Part shown: piece by piece, positions 1 to 10,297 of the stretch | Layout: every line of letters starts with the position of its first letter | How positions within the stretch are numbered: the first letter of the stretch is position 1 | Assembly (NCBI RefSeq): GCF_000203795.2 | Contig: NW_006281099.1 | Span: 980,690 to 1,044,689 of the forward strand | Length of the DNA stretch: 64,000 bases | Reading direction: 5' to 3' | DNA from: Batrachochytrium dendrobatidis JAM81 | Taxonomy: Eukaryota > Chytridiomycota > Chytridiomycetes > Rhizophydiales | Translations under genes and position numbers: made by a program | The notes under the pieces: model-generated | What the model was told of the DNA's origin: nothing | The model's input: only the letters and a program-made list of their open reading frames with translations | Databases searched by the model: none

Positions 1-71
1 TATTTCATTAATGAACACTGTTTTTATTTTGATCAAGCGACTGTTGTTTTTTCAATAAATACAATCATTTT

Positions 72-2359
72 TCACCCATATGTTTTCATTGACAATTGAA
101 TATGGTCAAGTAAAGATTCGACAGATCCCATCAAGTTGTTTCCCTTACAGAATGTGGTTGCGAGTGCATGTGCTTCGTCTCTCTACATTTAATAGAATAT
201 CACAACATTCAGATTAAAACAGTTAGCCTATTAAAACACGCCTGCTTTATGTTTGTAATGTCTAATTTAATAGGACAACAATGGTGAATTACCTCGTGAA
301 CTGGGAGCATGCGGTACACGCCTGCCTTGATTTCAACTTTTAGACAGCACAGTAGCCGTCCTCGATCAACATGCAATTTGATGTGCTTTCTTGGCAATTT
401 ACTAGCCGACGATGGTTCGTTTCTTGATATGCTTGATTTGGACAAGCCTGTTACAGGACGCGATGTGGATGATTGGTTTTGATGGTGTAGATGTGAGTTA
501 AGCTGGGGTATTGATGTTGTCATTCCAGTATATGTAACGTGCTGCATTGGCTTGCTAGCAGCCGATTGTTCTTGTCGAGAATCTGTGTTGGATTTCAACA
601 TTGATCCAACACGTTTTGTCCATAAAGTTTTTGATGCAAGCAATGGCGATCCATAGCATGTTTGATTTTTTACATGCAAAGCAGTTTTAGTATTTTGACT
701 AGCCATCTCGTTTCCACCTGCATGTCCATGCTTTGCATTATGACTTTTGTTTGGTAGTAAAGTAGTCTGATCACGATGAGCTCCCGTAGCGTTAGCCAAT
801 GGCGAGGCAGAATCATTTAAAGTAGTAGTGTAATTATGTGTTAGCTTGGTGCTTGATCCATACTGTTTTGTGTTGTGTGCTGTTGCAGATGTGTTGATTC
901 GCGGCGTACAATAATATGGATCTCGCAGCATTGCAGAGTCAGCAGTGCAGTTTGCACCTTCTAAAGTTCTGCTGCTATTAAAGTGAAATTTGCCATCACT
1001 AGTATGGGGTTTCCCTTGGAAGGAGACTTGGTCTGCATCATGCATATACTGTATATTATTCAACGTGATGTTTGCGTTGGAGAGGGTAGGGTTAGAAGCA
1101 CGGGTTGGTTTAGAAGATATGCCAAGATTTGGCATGCTGCTCACAGGCTCACCTGGCATGCTTTTCCGCCTAGAATTTGTTGGATGCTTTTTAGGCAAAG
1201 ATTCCAATTTGGTGTATGTATTTTTTTGCGATGCGCTTTCCAACTGAGATGATCCATGTGCAGACCCGTGGTCTATTGGATCCGCAATATTCCCAACCGA
1301 TTGTGAACTCAAGCATGTACTTGAAATACCAACAACGTGTATATTGGACTTTGACAATGGCTCAGTGTATGAGTTTGATGGCAGCAATGGTGTGAATGGG
1401 TCTTCGAAATCATCGGGTATACTTTGGATCCAAGAAGCAATGCGCTCCATTGCTGTTAAAGTATGTTTTTTTTCTGCCATTTCCGTGTGTCGCTTTAGGT
1501 TGTTTTGAGTGAGTGGAACATTGTCCCAATATCCAGCGACAAATGCCTTGCTTTTATTAGATCGTATTGAAATTCCCTCTAATGGCGTTGGATTGCCTTT
1601 TACATTAGGTGCTCCAGATGGTTTCTTTTTGGTCAAGTCCACTTTGTTTTGATAGATTGAGTGTTTGGAGCAATGGTACGATTGATGCTGTGAAGGTGAC
1701 TGAATGCCCACACATGCCACGTTGCCTCCATTTTCTCGATAGAAATGTGCAGAATCGGTATTGTCTACTTTTGCAAATATAGTATTTTCAGCGGCAACAG
1801 TGCTAGGCCGACCAATACTGGATTCAAATACTCCAAGACTTTTCCTGCCAATTACAATAGGGGTTCCGTTTGCATTGATGCTGCTATAAGCACTGGGACT
1901 GGCAATGGTAGAGAACTGTATACCTTTGTTGCGTATACTAGATTGTGCTCGATACGCATCAGTATGGAACTGGTCACGTCCGCTCTGATGGACAGGTGCT
2001 GTTAATATAGGTTGATCTGCATCTACACCTGTAATAGGACGCGACAGAGCATTGGAAGAGTGCGAGAGTTGCTGGGAATGATGTATGCCCTCTGACCTGT
2101 CTTTTTTCTGTATGTGCTGCTGGGTACCATTTTGGTAGGATGGGATTTCATGACGATGCATAATATGGCTGCTTTGTAAACCCTGAGAATCATTTCCAGA
2201 TACTCTACTTGAAAGAATCTGCCGTTTGGCTAATTGCAGCAACTGGAGGGATGCGTGATGAGAAGAAAGACCAGATATATCATCTATACTGATGCTTGTG
2301 GATGCGAGTCCAGCTTGTTTGCGTGTCGCCGATGGAGTGCGTGATGCTCTGAATCCCAT
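72..2359 (-). CDS. Ser/Thr/Asn-rich protein with a conserved-looking C-terminal motif (2 exons)
   Basis: I read two exons, 2359-293 and 182-72, giving 725 residues. Most of the chain is low-complexity Ser/Thr/Asn/His sequence with no recognisable domain. A short ordered patch lies near the middle (MERIASWIQSIPDDFEDPF). The C-terminus is compact: a hydrophobic strand-like segment (RGRLLCCLKVEIKAG), then YRMLPVHE. Splicing at GAG|gtaatt to tgtag|AGAGAC continues it in frame as RDEAHALATTFCKGNNL and ends at TGA 72-74. The unspliced reading ends 29 residues after VHE in non-conserved sequence. The spliced tail has a pattern seen at the C-terminus of some eukaryotic proteins (basic strand, then an acidic HExDD-like patch, then LAxxF); I cannot name the family. 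Divergent from LYS9 across about 500 bp. Confidence 0.7.
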
Positions 2360-2858
2360 AAGTTGCTGTGATGGTTGAAATAAGGATGGTGGTGATACAA
2401 AGGCGCTTTAAAAGGCGTATGATGATGGGACTGCTATGTGTAACTTGGAGTTTTGGTGTATTTATACTGGATAATTCTGACAAGTATTCTAATGCTGAAA
2501 GGATGTCGCGTAAAATATTTTGTACTATTGTTGACTTGTATCGTATGAATGAAGCCAGATCAGGACTGCATGTTAAAAAGTGATTTAGTGGTTTGGTACC
2601 GCACCATGATCAATGATGGCTATAAAAGGGAATGCAATAAACGCATAAATTGCACTGATATTTTTCAATGAAATCATACAATGATGTTGGGCTAGTCATG
2701 TAAAATGACACTTGGTCAGCTTCTGAATATGAACAGTTCTGGAATAGCGATCTTGATGGGATTCAAGCTGATGTAAATTAGTCACGTGAAGCTGTATTCA
2801 ATAAAAATGCCATTTTTGACAAGCTCAGCTCGAGTTCACTTTACGCAAGCCGATCGAG
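2360..2858. other. Intergenic region between divergent genes
   Basis: This 499-bp stretch separates the Ser-rich gene (-) from LYS9 (+) and should hold both promoters. It includes a CACGTG hexamer near 2780. I see no convincing coding exon. Confidence 0.5.
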
Positions 2859-5065
2859 ATGACTGCTATCAAGTTGAGTGGTTTTGATTACAGCTGCAGC
2901 ATTTACTCTAAAGTTTTAAAAGAATTCAGAGTTTAATTGATTTTCCCGGACGAGTTTAGAAACATTCTGCTTCTTGGGTCAGGATACGTTGCACCACCTT
3001 GCCTCAACTACCTTCTTCGTCGAGAAGAAAATCATGTCACTGTTGGTAAGACCATTTCATGATTGATTTAACCAGAAAGACACAGTGATGGATTTTTGGC
3101 TGATGTGCTGATTAAATGCCTTGCTATTGGATGATGACATGCACATATAGCCAGCAGACGAATTGAAAATGTTGAAGCTCTTGCCGCAGATCGGCCAAGA
3201 GTCACTCCAATCTCACTGGATGTAGACAGTGACAAGGCTCTTGAAGAAGCTATTTCCAAAAGTGATATAGTGATTAGGTTTGTCCTTTAATCATCACACA
3301 GCTATGACTTGGATTATCTCGAGACATTTAAATTCAACTTGTATTGGTATATATAGCTTAATTCCTTATACGCATCACGCCAGAGTGATTGCTGCTGCCA
3401 TCAAACATAAGAAACATGTTGTTACTACTAGCTATGTATCTCCTGCCATGCTTGCTCATGATCAAGCGTAAGTAATCATTTCGTTGAATGGTGTGCGGCC
3501 AGTGCTTTTATTTAGTAATATTTGCAATACATCTGATTATAGGGCCAGGGAGGCTGGAGTAACCATATTCAACGAAATTGGTGTTGATCCAGGTATATCC
3601 AACTGGTTTACTATTTGGCGGATGTATTATTTCGAGATTAGAGCATGGCTAGAGCTCACGCATATCTGTCTGCCATTTTTATAAACTGTAGGTATTGACC
3701 ATCTTTATGCCATCAAGACCATTGATGAGGTTCATCAGCAAGGCGGAAAAGTATGTTTTTTTGTCATGTATCAGTCTTACTGTGTGGCATTCTGATGTTT
3801 GATGATTAGATTGTGTCATTTTTGTCGTACTGCGGCGGTCTTCCTGCTCCAGAGGCATCCAACAATCCACTTGGATACAAATTCAGCTGGAGCTCGCGGG
3901 GTGTTTTGCTGGCTCTTCGAAACGATGCCAAATATCTACAAGATGGAAAGGTATTATTTGATTAATTATCAGTAGTTTGTCATGTTGGATGTATTGAGAT
4001 GCCTACAATCATTTATTTGTATGAATAGGTTGTTGAAGTCAATGGTCCTAATTTGATGGACATTGCCAAGCCCATTTATATTTTCCCTGCGTTTGCATTT
4101 GAAGGCTATCCTAATCGTGACTCGACTCCGTACAATGAGCGTTATGCTATTCCAGAGTGTAAAACTCTTTTGCGTGGTACTTTGCGATACCAAGGATTCC
4201 CCATGTTTATCAAGGCTTTGGTTACGCTTGGATTTTTGAATGATGCCCATGTGGATTGCTTGAGTGCTAAATCTCCAGAAATCAAATGGGTATGTTTTCA
4301 GTGTATGAATCGTTTAAAGTATACATGATTTGTATGCTCATTATAATGGAACTCTAGAATGCAGTGTTTGCTCATGCACTTGGCACTCTTGATACGAGCG
4401 AGTCGTAAGTAAATCTGTGCAGATCAAACGTAAAGCTGTTTGAAAATATATTGAATCTTACATTATTTTTAATCAGGAACTTGACCAAGCTTGCTTTGGC
4501 CAAGACTGGTCTGGAAGGCGAGAATGCTCGTCGGGTTCTTCACGGCCTTAAATGGTATTTTATTCATTCAGTGTAATTTTCTTGTAGTGTGATGGCTTAT
4601 TTGTGCAACTTGCCTGATGATACAAAACTAGGCTTGGACTTTTTTCAGATACACTTGTCACTCGCAAGGAAACATTGCTGGACACACTGTGTGCTACTCT
4701 TGAACAGAAGATGCAGTATGAGGAAGGCGAGCGCGATATGGTGATGCTGCAGCATAAGTTTGAGATTGAATGGGCCAATGGCTCCAAGGTAAGAGGGTGT
4801 ATTTTGATGGTAATATAATGCAAGCTAATGCTGAACATTTTGACAGGAAACTCGTACTTCTACTGGACTGTGGTTTGGAGTGCCAGGCGGAGATTCGGCC
4901 ATGGCGACTACTGTGGGAGTTCCGTGTGCAATTACAACGCAGCTTATTTTGGATGGCAAGATTAAACAGACTGGTGTACTTGCACCCATGACTGGCGAAC
5001 TTGTGTACCCCATTATGGAGGCGCTTAGAAAGGAGGGGATTTATATGACGGAGGAAACACTTTGA
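2859..5065 (+). CDS. LYS9: Saccharopine dehydrogenase, glutamate-forming (saccharopine reductase), 12 exons
   Basis: The enzyme makes saccharopine from alpha-aminoadipate semialdehyde and glutamate with NADPH, the penultimate step of fungal lysine synthesis. Exons: 2859-2872, 2960-3045, 3151-3277, 3357-3467, 3543-3592, 3692-3750, 3810-3950, 4029-4289, 4358-4404, 4477-4554, 4632-4788, 4847-5065. They total 1350 nt, or 449 residues, close to the yeast length. The N-terminus is a Rossmann strand-turn ([11 protein letters not shown]) followed by VVTTSYVSP and [14 protein letters not shown], signatures of the family. The C-terminal half has [26 protein letters not shown] and ends with [15 protein letters not shown]. 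Start: the ATG at 2859 lies in a 14-nt first exon whose donor (AA|gttgag) is weak; it gives MTAIKNILLLG, the expected N-terminus. All other donors and acceptors are standard. No truncation is seen. Confidence 0.95.
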
Positions 5066-5159
5066 ATATCAAGCGATATGATGGAATGAATAAAGTGTTT
5101 GAATTGATTCTACAATATAGTTGTATTCAAGTAAAATGGAAGGCAACATCTCGTGAAAT

Positions 5160-5487
5160 GATGGCCAAATTTACTGGGCAATATTGTCCTCGAAACAAAT
5201 GTTCAAAGTGCAGATTCAACATGGTCTGCTAGCCCTTCAACGATGTCGCAGATAGAGTTTCGCATTCTTGTTCATCTCTAAACCCCGCCGACAACTACTT
5301 TGGCATAATAAAAGATGGTTTTTTACGGCATGTGATTCCAAACAAAAAGACTTGGAATGCATTAAAGAGGCAATACAGTCGGATTGAGTAGGAAAGCATA
5401 ACGAATGTTTAGCCATTGCTTATTCCAAAGCAAAGTAGAGGCAGTGACTGAAATACAAGTGTTTCATTTTACGTGAATACGGCTGTA
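5160..5487 (+). mobile_element. 3' relic of Tc1/mariner-like transposon with terminal repeat
   Basis: The right terminal repeat (cattttacgtgaatacggc followed by tgta) ends at a TA at 5486-5487. Around 5278-5310 the plus strand reads LNPADNYFG, the region around the third catalytic acidic residue of DDE transposases, though the frame is broken. The same 3' segment (tagtaggaaagca, then a Gln/Lys-rich AT segment, then the terminal repeat) recurs at 51990-52117. Confidence 0.6.
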
Positions 5488-5522
5488 AAATAAATGGCAT
5501 TGAACAAACCATGTATGCAACT

Positions 5523-5966
5523 TTAGAGGTTGATTGTCACCATTCTGCAGCCATGTCTGCATGAAATAAAGCATTTTTGTGTATCTGCAATCACTGCCTT
5601 TATTTTATTCCAGAATAAAGTGGTCAAATATTCGTTCCGCCTTCTTAATAGAAATGTATCGCTTTTTGTATTGAAGCTACAAGTTGTTTGGTGTCTGGAA
5701 TGGCTCAGCACACAGTCATTCCAAACACCAAAGTAATTGTCAGCAGGGTTCAAGGATGGACAGTATGATGCTGTATAGTGTAGTTCCAAACCTCGCGCTG
5801 TTTGTTGAATAGTTGGTAAACCATGTCTAATTAGAGTTGTTTTGTGGAATGGAATGTTGTCTAGAATAAAGTGACCGTTTGGGACCGTTTGGGAATGTTG
5901 CATGTCATTGTTTAACAAGTTAATATTACAGCATTCACTGCTGCCTTGATCAATCTCCAAACACAT
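5523..5966 (-). pseudogene. DDE transposase fragment (Tc1/mariner/IS630 superfamily)
   Basis: An open stretch of 147 residues matches the C-terminal half of DDE transposases. It has ILDNIPFHKTTLI (the second catalytic Asp with the usual LDNxxxHK) and, about 45 residues on, YCPSLNPADNYFGVW. The latter corresponds to the PYSPxLNPIExxW box, with Asp in place of the final Glu. There is no start codon, N-terminal DNA-binding domain or first catalytic Asp, so this is a truncated copy. A degenerate terminal repeat follows at about 5545-5570 (tgcagccatgtctgcatgaaa). A second, more decayed copy of the same region is at 51750-52117. Confidence 0.7.
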
Positions 5967-7871
5967 TGATCGTCATATGAAACACACACTATTAGACTAT
6001 AGTTTTGAACTGAAATGTTGTTTTTGGACTGTACTCTTTCACCTCTGTTTGTATAGCCATACATTGTACAATCTCCACGTAATGTTGGACAATACAGACT
6101 GTATCAATCTTTTTCAACTTTTTAAAAACATTACTTGCTTGAAAACTTTAAACTTTCCAAATTTAAAGTTGGAACAAGTCTTTGACAAAACAAGAGTTGA
6201 AAACACCATTGGCACACGAATAGTTTCTGGAACTTTGACAGTTGATGACTTTCAAGTTTTTTTATACCATGAAAAGAGTTTGTTATCTGAATGAGAAACT
6301 GGGACAATCGGAATTCGATCACACTCCAATATAGGAAACCACATGTTTTTGGAATGAACCCAAACAAACCAGAATGCTGCGTTGTAGGACTTTATATCGA
6401 GTGAGGAGTAAAGTCATCCATTCATTTCAACCTCTTGTATAACGAGTATATTGAAAAGGCTTGAGCTTATAGCGCTCGTCATCGTCTAGAGTGGTACACG
6501 TTTGATAATGGCTACAACACACTCATCAATTCTATAACAGCAAAAACTTGCAATTCAGCTACAATTTTTGAGCGCCTAGCAACATTCTCGACTGTATTTC
6601 AAGTGCTTTTGAAAGGATATTTCAACGGACCTTGTAGATAAGACAGATGGAAAACAACACTTGGAAATAATAGTCATTTATAGAGTTGCTAACCTTGGAC
6701 ATCGAGGCAAAAGCGACAAGGACTTTGAGGACATACGAATTGCAAGGAGAGAGAACAAGGCTGGAAAAGTTGAATGGGAAACAATGCAGAGCGACTACCA
6801 TTACACAAGCCACGTTCATGCATTGTTTCGTCATTGTTTCATCGGCTTTACACACAGCCAAGGCATTGAAGAAACTCTTGTATTCTAATATCAGATACGT
6901 TTGCATTCTAGTTCGATATATCTCAGGAATGCAACAGCTGTTTCCATACCGATCATTCAATGTTTACTTGAAATGCTTGATTTAAAAAAATAAAATTTGG
7001 AGTTGAAAAGGTGTCAAGGATGTAGGATTGACTGATGTGAACACTCGGTCTGTATTTTTGTACAAGAACGAGCATGGAGACCAATGGATTTTGTCAAAGG
7101 GCATATTTTTGCCATTAAGATTGATACCAATCACACATGAGACTGGCCGTCTATGATGTATCTTGGAGCCCTTATTTAGTATTTTATTTTGTGGATACAG
7201 CTGTAAAAATTCCATATTAATGCAGTTGATCATTCTGTTATTTCAAATTTGGAATGTTGTAATTTGAAGTGGGCTAAATATGAATGACGCAACTAATTCG
7301 AATACCCTGATTATTACAATAAATGCATAGTACCCATGCAAGTCCAACATATAAACGGGTATTGTGTAATGCACTGGCTTGCAATGTGTTGCACCGAGTC
7401 GTATTTGTCATCAGCAAATATCAGAATGATACGCGTTGCGCATTGTAAAAACATGAATGAAGCAGTTGAAACAATGCATACTTGAACTAGGAACATTGTA
7501 CACTGACTGTTTGAGACTTTGAATACAATTCAAGTAGACATTAGCTCAAGTCAAATAATGAACAGTCTTGTTGTTAACGGTGCCCCAAAACAAATAAAAG
7601 CAAACACGCCACATTTCCACAACTCTTGTCTTGCGCAACTCGCTGCCACTTGATTTTTAAATTCAGTCGCAATGGTACATGCCGATGCTAGTAGCGGCCA
7701 ATTGATGTTGCAAAAGTCAGTGTGGCCTGACGAGTATTACAAGCAAAGTCAACAATATGGTGGCGTATCTCCGTTTTAGTTTAGAAACTGCGCAGACCGC
7801 CAGATTGGAATCAAGCGCGTCATGGCGCACGGCTTGCTTTAAATATCGAGTTAAACTCTGTAGTTTTTGCT

Positions 7872-7877
7872 TATAAA
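7872..7877 (+). promoter_or_regulatory. TATA-like box of the Reeler-domain gene
   Basis: TATAAA lies about 190 bp before the ATG at 8065, followed by a pyrimidine-rich leader. The other secreted-protein genes here also have TATA-like boxes. Confidence 0.4.
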
Positions 7878-8064
7878 GACCCGCTGTCTCTGCTGTATCA
7901 AACCGTCTAGCAATTTAATATCTTTGTAGTCGTTCATATCCCATTATCCGATCAAAGTCCTGTATTGTTTCTTGTTTGATTCTGTACCTATCACTCGTCT
8001 TTTGTTTAATACTTGTAGTTTTTGAAAGACATTCATCCTATCCTTTTCTCCCACTTCACACACT

Positions 8065-8925
8065 ATGCTTCTCCAATCCGCATTCAGCTTTATTGCTGCC
8101 TTTATTTTGACCACATCCAGTGTTAGTGCCTTGCCTAAAGGTGCACCAAAATGTGTCATCAATTCAGATGTGATTTCCAAAGCACACAAACATCCCGATG
8201 ATCCCACCCTTGGTTACGGACTTGATGTCAAAGTTTCTGGTAGTTCATTCGAAATCACAGTTACCAGTAGCAATGGACGCAAGGACTTCCAGGGCATTCT
8301 CATGTATATTGAATCCGTTGACAAACCAAAGTTCCATATGGGCAAATTCCAAGTGGACACCAATAACTTTAGATTCCAGCAACAGTCGATTTGCGACGCT
8401 GCAGGTATCCAAGGAAGTAACGAGGCCACAGTCACGCATGCCAACCCATCGAAAAAGCCACTTGGCTCGACCAAGTTTATCTGGACGCCTAATCCTGAAG
8501 ACCTGCAAGTTTCAGGCGAGACAAAGATCCACGTAGCAGTTGCAGACAATGATGGAGATAGTCCGTCTACTTCACCTCCCCGTTTCATGTCGTTCCAAGT
8601 TCCAATCAACTTCAAGACTGGCGGCAATCCAACAACCACTGTCACCGTCACCGTCGCGCCACCTGCTGGTGCCACTGTTGTTACCACTACTCGCCGCGTT
8701 ATTAAATGCATGCCCAAATCTCATCGCATGCCGCCAGTGCCGGCTCAAACTCCAAAGCCTATTGCTACTCCCACTCCACCTGCTGCACCCCCAGCTTATC
8801 CAGCACCCCCCGCTCCACCTGCACCTCCAGCTGAACCTCCAGCAGCACCCCCAGCTTATCCAGCACCCCCCGCACCTCCAGCTTATCCAGCAGCCCCCGC
8901 ACCTCCCGCAGCAGGTGGTTACTAA
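8065..8925 (+). CDS. Secreted Reeler-domain protein with Pro/Ala-rich tail
   Basis: A single open frame of 286 residues. Residues 1-22 are a signal peptide with likely cleavage after VSA. Residues about 23-185 resemble a Reeler domain: GAPKC start, a His/Pro-rich turn, DFQGILMYIE (the FxGfLlqa strand), CDAAG, then ATVTHANPSKKP and FIWTPNPED, the ATVTHss...vtWtaP pattern. Residues 187-215 are Thr/Val-rich. From about residue 230 to the end the chain is a Pro/Ala/Tyr repeat (APPAYPAPPAPP units). Reeler domains occur in extracellular adhesive and defence proteins; the function here is unknown. The tail may be a wall-spanning or adhesive stalk. The ATG follows a TATA-bearing promoter and a C/T-rich leader. 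A MITE begins 50 bp after the stop. Confidence 0.8.
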   Translation: MLLQSAFSFIAAFILTTSSVSALPKGAPKCVINSDVISKAHKHPDDPTLGYGLDVKVSGSSFEITVTSSNGRKDFQGILMYIESVDKPKFHMGKFQVDTNNFRFQQQSICDAAGIQGSNEATVTHANPSKKPLGSTKFIWTPNPEDLQVSGETKIHVAVADNDGDSPSTSPPRFMSFQVPINFKTGGNPTTTVTVTVAPPAGATVVTTTRRVIKCMPKSHRMPPVPAQTPKPIATPTPPAAPPAYPAPPAPPAPPAEPPAAPPAYPAPPAPPAYPAAPAPPAAGGY

Positions 8926-8975
8926 CTCATCTTCATTACCAGAAAATTTCATTGATGTACAATTAAACCATTACT

Positions 8976-9492
8976 TACAGCCATATTCACATAAAATGAG
9001 GCACTCTTCTGCTTCTATCTTGCAGTGACTGCCTCCTTTTCTTTCGAATAAAAAATGGTTAAATATTCATTATGACTTATTACCAGAAATGGTTGTACAT
9101 ATCATGTACACTGAACAAAAACTGAGGGTGTTGAGCGGTACAATCGAGCCATGGGTTTGATCTGAAACCGTCCCTTTTTTTGGCATAGCCATACATTATA
9201 CGATTATCAAGCTTTGAATCGGACTCATCCCTGATGTTGTCAGTTGAATCCCTTTTGTATCCCATACGTTGTGTTTTGGTTTGAGAAAGGATTACACAAG
9301 TACGAGGTTTACTCGTACAGATAGGTAGACACTTGCCTAGTTTTTGTACAGAAATGATCGTGGAACAGAGCACTAGTAAATCAAAGAATCCAGGACACTT
9401 GTAAGTTTAATGAAAGTTGGCATCGATTATTTTGAACTGGCCGTTTATTGTCTTGACGCCCTTGGTGTCTATTTTGCGCGAGTACGGTTGTA
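8976..9492 (+). mobile_element. MITE-like element, terminal-repeat family A
   Basis: The left end is TA then cagccatattcacataaaatg and the right end is gcgcgagtacggttg then TA, an imperfect inverted pair about 517 bp apart. Internal motifs (atagccatacattatacgat, aactggccgtttattg) are shared with the other copies. No open frame matches a transposase. Confidence 0.6.
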
Positions 9493-9952
9493 AATAAAAA
9501 ATTGGAATCGTTGGTTTAGGTCTTGCATGAGGGTTGCTGATTATTGGAGATTGTTTTTTCAGTTCCAAATTAACACTGCTTGCTGTACTGGGCAAGTCGA
9601 CCATTTTTGAATAAGAGGTGGCCCTTGTGAAAATGCCAAGTGGTCTCACTGATATGGTGCATTATTGTGCAAACTGCTGTCAGATTTTAATGGACATGTT
9701 CAACTGTTGTTTAACTAAAAATGATTCAAATTCAAAGCATCTTGCTAGAGCTTGAATAACAAGGATATTTGATGATTAATCGGCCTGCTCATTGGCAATA
9801 TTTTACAATGGTTTCGCCAAGCGATCAAGCTTATTTTTAAAAGCAATCCCTACTAATCATATGAAAACTAGTAGGGACTCATGTTAGTAATATTTAATCG
9901 GCTTGTCATGGATAAGCAATCATTTTTATAAATTCACCCAATACTGCCGCAG
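9493..9952. other. Gene-free stretch, nothing recognised
   Basis: About 460 bp between the MITE and the promoter repeats of the large secreted protein. I see no coding, RNA or repeat signal beyond AT-rich runs. Confidence 0.4.
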
Positions 9953-10042
9953 CGGTTTAATCCTATTTAGGAACATCGATGAATTTTGACCCTATCTGGG
10001 CGTATCGGTGGGGTTTGACCCTATCTGGGCGTATCGATGGAT
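9953..10042 (+). repeat. Three 30-bp tandem repeats in the promoter of the large secreted protein
   Basis: Two near-perfect units (tttgaccctatctgggcgta plus tcggtgg or tcgatgg) at about 9983-10012 and 10013-10042 are preceded by a degenerate unit at 9953-9982. They lie 255-345 bp upstream of the ATG at 10298 and could be a repeated transcription-factor site. A TATA-like TATTTAAG is near 10169. Confidence 0.6.
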
Positions 10043-10297
10043 TTGGCATCCCTTTGCGGTTGAGTTAGGGCGGTTTAATCTTTAATCGCGATTATCTCGA
10101 TCCAATAAACTGATGGAGAAAAAGCACAGGGTTGATGTTTGTGTTGAGTCCACTCGGATGAGTTTAACTATTTAAGAAGGGATATAACCGCATGTGCTAC
10201 GTTTAAAACCGTCTTATTCACTAGTTTTCAAAGACACTATTGAATCGACACATTTTATCGCATCTTGGCATAGTCTCACCACTGGTAACCGCACGAG

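Larger units (their letters stand above)
5066..8064. repeat. Gene-free stretch with several decayed transposon copies
   Basis: About 3 kb without an intact gene. It holds at least two transposase relics (listed separately). It also has internal motifs shared with the MITEs elsewhere, such as actatagttttgaa near 6000 and gccatacattgtacaat near 6055. Another terminal-repeat end ends with gatacagctgta at about 7194-7205. Between 6400 and 7000 and between 7210 and 7850 I see nothing recognisable. The last 200 bp are the promoter of the Reeler gene. Confidence 0.6.

Noticed and set aside
5400..5550. Intact Tc1/mariner transposon around the two transposase fragments
   Set aside because: The fragments are in opposite orientation, lack the N-terminal half and first catalytic Asp, and the terminal repeats do not pair across them; these are separate relics.
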